Source: Pohlia nutans (Eukaryota; Streptophyta; Bryopsida; Bryales; Mniaceae). From it: 64,000 nt of DNA. The notes beneath the pieces are model-generated. The model was not told the origin of the DNA, searched no databases, and saw nothing but the letters and a program-made list of their open reading frames with translations. Of the stretch, positions 55,590 through 64,000 are shown piece by piece. Each line of letters opens with the position of its first letter. The first letter of the stretch is position 1. Location of the stretch: positions 5,704,001-5,768,000 of the forward strand of contig CM040106.1 of the NCBI GenBank assembly GCA_022496805.1, given 5' to 3'. Position numbers and translations under genes: made by a program.

Positions 55590-55930
55590 ATGCATGATTT
55601 TCACCTTCAAGTTTGGTACTATTATTTTCGTTATTTGGGAAAAAGCACATTCTACATTAGGCATGTGTTTATTATGCATTTGTGAAATTCTTATGTTTGT
55701 TACTATGTAACAAATTAATACATGCACATCTTGAAATTATCTATTGGAGAGGAAGCAAGAAGTTCTATAGATTTGACAATGCAGACTTTGAAGTTGTATG
55801 AGATGTCATGATGACGTATTTTTTTTTTCTTTAATCAATTGAAATTGAGTTTATAAAGTAGCCAACCCGATTTTCGGATGAAGTTTCTTATTCAGTTGAT
55901 TTCTTCCTATAGTGTACTGGGTTTCCAACT
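55590..55930. other. AT-rich spacer
   Basis: No gene or repeat recognised between the 103-bp array and block K. Confidence 0.4.
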
Positions 55931-55939
55931 TTTCCAAGT

Positions 55940-56372
55940 GCTATGCAGGCCAAGGCAGTCGACTGGGGCAGATGGATGCAGCAGTCGGGTTAGGCAATCG
56001 AACGGAGCAGTCGGACAAGGCAGACGAATGGAGCAGTCGAAAGAGGCAAACGGATGGGGCAGTCGGGGGGGGGCCAACAGTCGGTGTAGGGACAGTCGGG
56101 TAAGGGTTGATAATCAAGAACTATCCGATTGAGGCAGTCGGGGAGGCTGACAAACCACAGTCGTTGGATGGGGGCAGTCGGGGGGGGGTGGCCAGCAGTC
56201 GGTGTAGGGGCAGTCGGGGGGCCACCAGTCGGTGCAGGGGCAGGCGGGTAAGGGTTGATAATCAATAACCGTTCGATCGAGGCAGTCGGGGAGGCTGACG
56301 AGCCATGGTTGTTGGATGGGACTGTCGGTACAGAGGCAGTCGGTTTAGGGTTCACTGGCTGGATATAAATAG
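55940..56372 (+). promoter_or_regulatory. GC-rich block K with TATA box
   Basis: GGCAGTCGGG(G), GGGGCAGTCGG and GGCAGTCG words (reverse complement of CCCGACTGCC) run to about 56350. A duplicated stretch contains GGGTAAGGGTTGATAATCAA. TATAAATA lies within GATATAAATAG at 56362-56372. The truncated SWIM-finger copy starts 57 bp downstream. Confidence 0.65.
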
Positions 56373-56428
56373 GGGGCAAGCTGCCTCATTTATCACATTT
56401 CTCACGTCCTTCGAGCACATCGACTGGC

Positions 56429-57712
56429 TTGCTGTATAGCAACCATTGCGAAGTGCTTGGGGGTCTGAAGAAGTGGCCTATTGAGCGGGAAGTTCCTTCA
56501 CTAGAACTGTCATTGAAGGTGTACGGAAATGGAGATCCAATGATATGTATGGTGGGACGGGAGCGCACTTGTTTGTTCCACTGGACGTTATGCCTTCAAA
56601 GAGCGACGACAAGAAACATCAAGCCTGAGTTCCACGATCAACACAAGGAACTTTGTAAGCAATGGAAGGATGCAAAGACACAAGAGGAGGCTGAGACGAA
56701 AAACAACGTCATCAAATCTTGGTGGGTATCCTTTGGAGTTGCCACTTCACCCTCTGCTATTCGTGCCCACAACGACTGGATGGTATTCTAGCATTTCCGA
56801 TACAGACAATGGAGTGGCTATATGCAACTGGTAAGTCATCGTTGCACAAAACCTCTTCATGATATTGTTCAACCCTCCAAATCATCTTACTTCTGTCTTC
56901 TCATGTATAATGTTTTTATTCTTTTGCAGAGTCTGTCAATTGATGAGATGGCCGACATACCATCATGCAACCTGGCAGAAACGGTTCACAACAAGTGGCT
57001 TCAGCAATCCGGGAATCAAATGACATGTGTGTACGAGGCCACTTTGGATGACCTCATCCGTGCATTCATGCAAACCACAAACTATTGGACCTATCTGAAG
57101 GGAGGATAGTCGGGAAAGGGTCTTGACAAAGCTGAATTGAAACTGTGGGTTGCCCGAAAATCTGGAGATCCAGAAATGATTGCAAAGGTTGTTAACTCCT
57201 ATCCTGGCGCTGAATATCTCATCACCAAACCTCGTGGCTTGGAAGGTGCAGAGATATTTGGATCCACCAAAAGGAAGTTGGATCTTCCACCAGGATCTGA
57301 CCATGATTCTCATCGGCAAGATAAGGTTAATTTCTCCATTCCTCGTATGAGCACTAGATCCACTAAGGCTCGCATTGAGGAAGCACTCTCGGACCCTGCT
57401 CATCGAGTCCAGCATACAACCTGTGTTCTTGAGACCGACTGTAATCCGTCCAAGTCGTACATTGCTCGTCTTCCAGCAAGGTCGGCAAGACGGTGTCAAG
57501 CGTAGCAGGCCCACACGAATGCAAAGTGTGATACCAGAGTTGCAAAAGGCGCATGTGGCACCCTAGCACCTACTTACTCTAGCGACAAGAAGGACTATCA
57601 TAGGAAGAAGAGGGGTCAGACAGACTTTTGGTTTTGTGCGGATGACATCAAGCGCTGCGTGTCTAGAAATAGGAAAGCGTGGGTTGTGGACTGGCCAGCA
57701 ATTCCCCCCTAA
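56429..57712 (+). pseudogene. SWIM-finger transposase-like gene, internal part only (copy 2)
   Basis: The ATG at 56429 opens MLYSNHCEVLGGLKKWPIER. Family-type sequence then begins at VYGNGDPMICMVGRERTCLF, followed by KNNVIKSWWVSFGVAT and, after a TAG, HFRYRQWSGYMQL. An intron (GTAAGT at 56831, CAG at 56929) leads to MADIPSCNLAETVHNKWLQQ, RAFMQTTNYWTYLKGG, YPGAEYLITKPRGLEGAEIF, FGSTKRKLDLPPGSDHDSHR, CGTLAPTYSSDKKDY and TDFWFCADDIKRCVS. It ends at WVVDWPAIPP (57712). The N-terminal zinc blocks and the SWIM finger itself are both missing. Three in-frame TAG codons are present (near 56790, 57107 and 57503). Matching blocks in the minus-strand copy at 36.2-34.9 kb leave no doubt about the relationship. 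Confidence 0.75.
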
Positions 57713-57939
57713 AATCCAAAATACCCCCCTGAATGCTTCATTTTTTGCCCAATTTTTTTAAAGAAAAGTCCGAAAATAAAATATTTCTGAGAATAGAATG
57801 AAGAAAAATTCCATATTGTTTTTTTTTCAAAAATTTACGATGATTTTTAGAACAAGGTAGCTTTCAAAAAAAATTGTCAAAGTTTTGCGAATTCCACGGA
57901 ATTGTGTCCCTCCTATTTTTGGCTGATTTAACATAATAC

Positions 57940-59796
57940 ATGGAAAAATCAACAAATTTTCAAAAAGTCTACAAAATAATGCTAAATTCATGGTTTTCTG
58001 CAGAAATTCTTACAGAAATTAGACAAGTTTTCTGCTCACTGCTCACCGCTCACAACATTGCGTCACTGCGCCTTTGGCAAGTGGACCCAGATGAGCAACA
58101 ATCCAATGAAATGGAGGATGTTGAGCATGTTGAGGGCGATTTCGGATGACCCTAAATACCCTAAATTCCGTTGTGTATCGTTTCGATGGTGTATGCGGAA
58201 AGTGTCTTGAAAGTGCAAGTGGATTGGTCCTCGCTTCCGTCGTGCGTACGCAAAGCGTATTTACTGAGGAGGCCAAAGGAAATTCCCATGGTGGCAATCC
58301 CCCAATGGTTTATGAAAAACCATAATTTTCTATATGCGCCAAAGATTTACAGTGGGCCCAGTACAAAGGATGATATGCAAGTGAACGAAGAATTGTTGGA
58401 TGGAGTCATTGCAAATTTGAGCATCTCAGCCTTTGTAAAGGTACCACGACAAACGCCTCCCGTACAAATCCTTGAGGGACATGACGATAACATGGGTAGT
58501 GCAGTACAAGCGGAGGCAGTGGCAACAAGGGCCCCACCTACGGAAGAGGCAGATGCGGCAATGCCCGATTTTGAAACTGAAACAACAGATGTGATGATGG
58601 ATGAGACGGTGGTACCAAGTACGCCCGTTTTACCGGGAGGGGAAGGATTTCCAGGCATAAACGACGCACCAAGTAGATTGGATGGGATCCATCTTTACAG
58701 CACGGTTATCAGAGACCTCGTTAGAAAACATGAGACAGAGGTCGCAGCTTTGCGCGCCAGGGTGACATTTTTAGAAGGAAAACTTGTTGAGCTTGGATTC
58801 AAGGAAGATGCTTCAAACGCTGATTCCATGGTATGGAGTGATGATTTTGTTGTCCCCATTGATTAAATCATTTCGAGTGTTCCACCACCGGAATGTATGG
58901 GAAGGGGAAGGAGCCAATGACCTCATTGCAGTTGTGGAAGTACGAGGAACGTATCGCGGCAATGAATCGCGAGGACAAATTGCAATATGAACGGGACGTT
59001 TCTCTAGATTGCATTGCGACCACGGAGTCTTTGGCCGGTGAAGTCATGTCAAAGAACCTTGCTCTAGAAAAAGAAAACAAGAATTAAAAAAAAAATTAGA
59101 GCGTGCTCTCAGTTGCGGTAACTTTGAAAACCACGAAGAGCTTGTAGACTTGAGGTCCCGCGTAATGGTGTACGAAGTCCAGCACGATAACTCGGTGGAG
59201 TTGGGGCGGCAGAATAGAAGTTTTAGAAAGGAGTATGCCGAACTTGCTACGCAATTTGATGACTGTGCAACTGTTGCCATTTTTGCAGCAGCAAGAGTGA
59301 GGGCATTGGAGATGGAGATGGAGCAAGTTATGGTGGAATGGGAGAGAGAACAGGGCAGTTAATGAGAGGACAACTTCCCATTCTAGAAAGGGTGCATCAC
59401 ATGGGCGAGACTATACGTCCGCAGAAAGATACCGAGGCCAATATTCTTAGCGCGGGGACAATGTTATGAACGAAGAGTCGTACCACAAACCTACACTATT
59501 GAGGCAAGCCATCTATGTGTTGTTGCACAAGGTATCTCCAGAGACACAGCGGTATTTTTAAGCCACACAAGAGGGGTAGAGTCCGACGTCCAAATCTGGT
59601 TATTACAGAAGACGCATATTGTTACCGCACTAGGGGCAAACTCCAACGGATTCATCGGGCGGCTGCAAACGAAACAGCTGTGTATGCGCCACCAAGAGTG
59701 ATACAAGAGGGCGAAGGTTCAAGTGGTGGAACACTAAAGGAGCGCGCATTGGATGAAGCAATCCTCGTTATCAGTTTAGAATCGGATGAGGAATAG
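57940..59796 (+). pseudogene. Coiled-coil-rich gene related to the 17.7-kb gene
   Basis: The first stretch (57940-58149) is short. An open frame from ATG 58186 to 58866 (227 codons) reads MVYAESVLKVQVDWSSLPSC, which aligns with AMVYVEFKLKRKVDWSIYPT at 18.1 kb. It then becomes acidic and Thr/Ala-rich (FETETTDVMMDETVV) and ends with KHETEVAALRARVTFLEGKL, a leucine-zipper-like heptad run. Further blocks are 58893-59087 (KYEERIAAMNREDKLQYERD), then after a poly-A frameshift 59096-59362 (LRSRVMVYEVQHDNSVELGR, ARVRALEMEMEQVMVEWERE), all coiled-coil-like. The last block (59540-59796) is basic then acidic. I recognise no enzyme domain. No RING is present here. Confidence 0.45.
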
Positions 59797-59916
59797 GGAA
59801 TGTAGCTATATTTAAATAGTCATGCATGTTTGCATCATTTTCTTCGTATACAAATGCATGGTAGAGATCCTTTTTTTCTCATCTAATTACGATTTCTTAT
59901 TTTGTTGCGGTACATT

Positions 59917-59917
<1 letters not shown>

Positions 59918-59953
<36 letters not shown>
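59918..59953. repeat. (AT)n microsatellite
   Basis: About 36 bp of alternating AT. Confidence 0.9.
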
Positions 59954-59954
<1 letters not shown>

Positions 59955-59959
59955 ATATA

Positions 59960-60940
59960 TGTGCGTGAGTGTGTATTTATTGTATGGAAAATACTTGTCC
60001 ATAAATAATTGGCATATGTATGCAAGTTTTGATTTCAAAATTCATTCCCAGCGAGATTCCCAATGTACAAAGTGGGACATTAACACCTAATTGCCCAAGC
60101 ATGCAAATTTAGCTTCTAGTATGGATTTAATCCGCAGTTTCTCAGCCGTCATGCAATTTTCGTAGTTTTCGTGATTTCTATACTAAAATTTGTATGGGAA
60201 GTTGGCTTGGTGTATGTGTGGTTTGATCAATAATGAAACAATTTCGGAATAAAGTATGCCTCATTTCTTGTTGAAGTATTTCAACCCTAAATTTTAATAT
60301 TTTAGTCTGACATTGTTGTTGAAAATAATAAGTCATAAAATCGAGCATCTTAAAAATCTCCTAAAATTACAACACCTCCAGTACTATATTACAACCCATC
60401 TCAACAAATTTTGGCCACATACTATCAATGTATTATTTATGATCGAACTAGAAAACAATTTTTTACTTTATGTTCCAAAATTTATAAAAAATATATCAGT
60501 GATAGCAATCATAGATCTGGCCGTATGGATAGAATCTGAATTTCAAAATGTGTTACTTTTGTTCATACACCAAGTTTGAAATATTCATGTTAGTTGCATT
60601 TTATAATACATCTTTGCAACACTTCCCCAATGACACATATGTGACTGCGTTTAGGGGTTATACATGATTTTCCAAAATAAGTAGAACGAGCTAATGGGAA
60701 GCCTACCATCATGTATCACACAATATTCCGACTGCATTCCAATATTTTTCTTTTGGTTTCTGTTAATTATTATCTTTTAATTGACTTACCAGCCTAAACC
60801 TTACAAAAGTATTTGGAAATTATTAATAACGATTAACAAGTACGAATAATCGAATCCTACTAATATTAATTTAAATTTTACTTTGACAGTTACAACTTTG
60901 CTTCGGAAACCAAATCCAGCTTCAGTTCAATCGAGCAGTG
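59960..60940. other. AT-rich stretch without a recognisable gene
   Basis: No supported coding region. The + frame at 60313-60579 is Leu/Ile/Asn-rich by composition. Confidence 0.5.
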
Positions 60941-60954
60941 GAGTGTTCAATTGA

Positions 60955-61270
60955 GATAATCCGTCTGCCTTTCCCCGACTGCCTATCCCCGTCTGCCCTA
61001 AACCCGTCGGCTTGGATCCGACGGCCCCCCTTCGACTGCCCAACTCCTGTTGGCCTCGATCCGACGGCCTGCCCCAACTGCCCTAAACTCGTCGGCCTGG
61101 ATCCGACGGCCCCCCTCCGACTACCCTACTTCCGTCGGCCTGTATCTGACGGCCTGCGCTGACTGCACTAAACGCGTTGGCCTGTATTCAACGGCCTGTG
61201 CCGACTTTCTTGCCCCGACTACCGTGCCCCGACTGCCGAAACCCTAACCTAACGGCCGCCTATATATATT
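60955..61270 (+). promoter_or_regulatory. GC-rich block L with TATA box
   Basis: A tandem of about 55-60 bp built from GTCGGCCTGGATCCGACGGCC followed by CCGACTGCCCTA recurs four to five times. TATATATATT at 61261-61270 follows directly, then GAGGGCCGCCCCTC. A GCG/GTAAGTTT at 61368-61375 looks like a first splice donor, so the ATG at 61660 probably lies in exon 2. Confidence 0.65.
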
Positions 61271-61399
61271 GAGGGCCGCCCCTCATTTACTGCTGCCAGT
61301 TTTGACCGCTCCTCAGAGGAACCCGTGACCAATCCTGCGCTTGCAGATTTTTCTTGGGTTTCCGAAGCGGTAAGTTTCTGGCTTTTTTGGGGGAGGACT

Positions 61400-61633
61400 C
61401 ACTTCTAGAGAAATGGGGTTCCTAACACGCAAAAATTCAACAAAAATTCTATTGGTTCTGTGCGGGATAAGAACATTTGATTCCGGAAAATCAACAGGAA
61501 TTTGTTGGTTCCAAGAAAAAACTTGTTGGTTCTGTTCTGATGACTAAATGTTTGCTACGTTAAACCCATTCTCTATTGGTTGTAACAGATGTGTATTGGT
61601 TTTGTCTTGGTTTTTACGCACTCTCTAGTAGTG
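61400..61633. mobile_element. Possible CACTA-type MITE in a 5' intron
   Basis: CACTTCTAGAGAA at the left and CACTCTCTAGTAGTG at the right are roughly inverted. The flanks ACT and AGT do not give a clean duplication. The interior carries TTGGTTCTG and TCAACA words. Confidence 0.4.
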
Positions 61634-61659
61634 AGTTTTTCAAATTTTTCTAAAAAAGT

Positions 61660-62344
61660 ATGGAAAGGAACAGCGGATTCAAGCAACCTCCAAAGTGGAT
61701 CACGACCATAGGACAGAGCTCGATGGCTACATCATCATCTGGGGACCAAAGCCAAGGGTTGCAGCACGGGGCAGGTACATCGGGTGGCATGGACCAAAGC
61801 CAGGGATTGCAACGCGTGGCAAGTATATCAATAGGCGTGCAAGATCTTGAATTTGGTCCCACCGCGAGTGCTTCTATTGGGACTAGGCCCATGGATCCAC
61901 GACAAAGCATCGAAGTCATTGGAGGGAGTAGTTCTCAAACGCCGAGTACCTCGCTGTCTGGTTCTACTTCTGGATGCTTGGAGAAAAAAAGGAAGCACAT
62001 GACACCGGAGGAGAGGAGAAACCTTCCCCATATCCCTTCAAGGGGCTGCCTGCTATTAGTTCAACGCTCAACGTTGTAGTTCTTTAAGAAGAAGTCGAAG
62101 GAGTATTTGGAAACCAAGTACTTGCACCACGGAGTGCATCGCCTCGCGGCAGTAATCGACGACATGGAGGTGCATTTAGGAGACGCTGTCCTAAAGGATC
62201 CAAGGCATTATAATGCTTCTAGTGCTGAGGGCTATGGACTGTGGCTCCATAATCAAGTGCAGCAAGGCGTGTACAATCCGACGCAGCTCTATGAGACATC
62301 GCACCCCGAGGCCATTAAATCCCTAACTACCTCTACACCAGACC
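61660..62344 (+). pseudogene. Ser/Gly-rich unknown protein, truncated by a gypsy fragment
   Basis: ATG 61660 opens MERNSGFKQPPKWITTIGQS. A DQSQGLQ motif occurs twice. A basic KKRKHMTPEERRNLP follows, resembling a nuclear localisation signal. After a TAG near 62077 the same frame continues FFKKKSKEYLETKYLHHGVH, LAAVIDDMEVHLGDAVLKDP and YGLWLHNQVQQGVYNP. The frame meets the opposite-strand gypsy sequence at about 62345, where the original 3' part has been replaced. No known domain. Block L and its TATA box precede it. Confidence 0.4.
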
Positions 62345-63412
62345 GTGCCATAATTTGGGCGTAATCGCGGATAAAACATATATTGAATTGGACTAGGCCG
62401 TTGAAGACCTAGATCTCCTTGATGTTGCGAGGGAAGAGCATTGTGACGAGAGCCTCGATTATCTTCAGATCAGGGAACTTGCCCTCGGCGGAGACGACAT
62501 CTCCACGAATAACACCAGATCGAACTAAAAAACAACACTTTTCGGGATTGAGATTTATACCAAACTCACGGCATATGGTGAAAACTTTCGGAGTTTGTCG
62601 AGATGCATCTCGGTAGTACTATGAACATTGAAGTCGTCGAGGAAGAGTTTCATGAAATCACCGAGATATTCTTTGAAAGCGTTGTTGACTGCACGCTGGT
62701 ACGTCGCCGGAGCGTTTTTAAAACCGAACGGCATCACTACCCAGACAAAGGCACCGCAGTCGCCCTCTTGTATCGATCCTCGGGTGCAATCTTGATCTGG
62801 TGATATCCGGAGGAGCCATCGAGGAAGGATTACATTTCGTGGCTTGCTATCAAGTTGAGGACTTCGTCGGTAAACGGCAGTGGATATGGATCCCTGTTGG
62901 TTGCCTTGTTGAGGCGCCTGAAATCAACACAAATTCGAAGTTTTCCGTTCTTCTTTAGTACCACGACCATTGGTGATAACCAGGTGGCATCGTCCAGTGG
63001 TTCTATAAAGCCGGCCTGCAAAAGTTTGTCAAGATCGGTTTTTACAGCTACGGCATAATAAGGATTCATTCGGTAGTGTACCTCATGGGTTGGGGGAATG
63101 CTGGTGTCGAGTTCGATCTTGTGTTGAGCAGTGTGTTCCGGGATGCCACATAAATCATGATATGACCATGCAAAAACGTCTTAGAAAGCGTGGAATAATT
63201 CTACGGCCTCCGGTAGGAGGGAATCTGGAACGGAAGTACCGATACGAATATTGTTGAAGTCGGTATTGGTACCGAGGTTGAGCTCGCGTAGCTGCTCTTC
63301 CTCGGTCTGAGACCAGTTTGCTACTGAAATAGTTTTTACCTTCTCCCAGATCGGTATTTCATCGACAAGCATGTTGCCTTCCGTATGGGTTATAGCTCGT
63401 AAAGGTCTTAGT
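62345..63412 (-). mobile_element. Ty3-gypsy pol fragment (reverse transcriptase)
   Basis: The minus-strand translation reads DVFAWSYHDLCGIPEHTAQH, then YRMNPYYAVAVKTDLDKLLQ and GFIEPLDDATWLSPMVVVLK. Next are KNGKLRICVDFRRLNKAT, FLDGSSGYHQIKIAPEDRYK, VMPFGFKNAPATYQRAVNN and LFLDDFNVHS, the last being the YxDD catalytic box in the FLDDF form seen in some plant gypsy elements. CREFGINLNPEKCCFLV ends it. A TAG near 62827, a stop near 63181 and frame changes near 62790 break it. Protease, RNase H and integrase are absent, so it is an isolated piece without LTRs. Confidence 0.9.
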
Positions 63413-63505
63413 TTAGGTCGGGGCGAACTAAATTGTATCGATCCACAAATGTTGAGACAGAGATTCGATCATCATCACAATTTAGGTCGGGCCGAGCTAA
63501 CTTGA
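63411..63505. repeat. Short direct repeat beside the gypsy fragment
   Basis: TTTAGGTCGGGGCGAACTAAATTG near 63411 recurs as TTTAGGTCGGGCCGAGCTAACTTG near 63481. Confidence 0.6.
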
Positions 63506-63714
63506 CCTATAGAATTGACTCCAAAATTCGATTACTTCATGTATGTACAAGGAAGGGTCCCTTAGTTGAATGATTAATACTCTATTTGTACTATGTTTAG
63601 TAACACTTGGACTAGATGCAGGACAATGTTTGATTGCAATATGTAACGGCATTCACGGTCACACTAGTAAAACGACATTAGTTAGAACTAGCGCGAGTAT
63701 AAATTGGTGTTTGT

Positions 63715-63812
63715 TTTGCTAGTGGTCGCCAAGTCATGGTTCCAAGGTTGGTTGGAGAAGGACATTCGTGTTGTAATTGTACAGTCCGGGTTCGAATCCC
63801 GTTGGGTCCGTT
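63715..63812 (+). ncRNA. tRNA-like sequence (possible SINE head)
   Basis: GGGTTCGAATCCC is a perfect T-arm/B-box, and GCCAAGTCATGGTTCCAAGG about 35 bases upstream resembles a Ser/Leu-type A-box. The 5' acceptor strand does not pair with the 3' GGGTCCG end, and no convincing anticodon stem is seen. It is therefore a decayed tRNA or a tRNA-derived element rather than a working gene. Confidence 0.45.
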
Positions 63813-64000
63813 TGAGCGTTTATTGTAATATACGTGGCTTGGTGCTGCTAGTGATTTTATCATAGGCAACCACACATGGTCTATTGATGTAATGTCTATT
63901 TGTGGATCCGCTTTCCATTCGTTTCACTTCATATACAATCATTCTATGGACCACCTTCCGTTCTCTTTCACCTCTACCTTGTATTGGCCATTCATGAATT
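63813..64000. other. Window end, nothing recognised
   Basis: AT-rich sequence without a supported feature. If the tRNA-like segment is a SINE head, its body would lie here. Confidence 0.3.

Overview
This is nuclear DNA of a land plant and almost entirely a transposon graveyard. It holds plant-type hAT, PIF/Harbinger, Ty1-copia and Ty3-gypsy remnants, CACTA-type MITEs, degenerate TTTAGGG telomere-like repeats, short GT-AG introns and TATA boxes. A large SWIM-finger gene family, present twice, resembles one I associate from memory with ferns and bryophytes. A seed-free plant is therefore possible, but that is unverified. I see no intact, clearly host-essential gene. Most coding stretches carry in-frame stops or frameshifts.

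Layout. 0-7 kb: three diverged copies of an FCP1/NIF-like HAD domain gene (one +, two -). 7-10 kb: AT-rich DNA with MITEs and telomere-like repeats. 11.2-13 kb: a minus-strand gene with a ParB-like GGQ motif, interrupted by a perfect CACTA-type MITE. 13.8-16.7 kb: a decayed hAT transposase. 17.7-21.2 kb: a decayed gene with a RING-like finger and a 24-residue internal repeat. 22.2-23.7 kb: a Harbinger transposase and the 3' exon of its Myb-like partner. 24-26 kb: AT-rich, no gene. 26.2-27.7 kb: a promoter-like block plus an unknown gene. 28.6-29.9 kb: coding debris with a MITE. 30.1-32.4 kb: a second promoter-like block and a kinase-like gene. 33.5-33.9 kb: a SNF2/CHD helicase fragment with its intron. 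34.8-41.8 kb: a SWIM-finger gene split by a 151-bp satellite array and a copia element. 42-45 kb: an unknown gene, a fold-back element and the satellite in inverted orientation. 45.3-52.7 kb: a nearly intact hAT transposase converging on a Myb-like Harbinger partner gene. 53.7-55.6 kb: two tandem arrays (about 535 bp and 103 bp). 56-57.7 kb: a 5'-truncated SWIM copy behind its own promoter-like block. 58-59.8 kb: a relative of the 17.7-kb gene. 61-62.3 kb: an unknown Ser-rich gene. 62.3-63.4 kb: a gypsy reverse transcriptase fragment. 63.7 kb: a tRNA-like sequence.

The most interesting pattern is a recurring GC-rich block of degenerate GTCYG / GACTGCC / GACGGCC words. It lies just upstream of a TATA box and then of a mobile-element or accessory gene, at about 17, 26, 30, 46, 56 and 61 kb. 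Related blocks without a clear TATA box lie at 13, 21, 45, 52 and 53-55 kb. The genes behind these blocks are unrelated to each other, which suggests a shared, mobile or repeatedly captured promoter/terminal module. A second pattern is a short palindrome close to TATCGGCTNNCAGCCGATA. It recurs in the introns of the minus-strand genes in the first 12.3 kb and was not noticed elsewhere.
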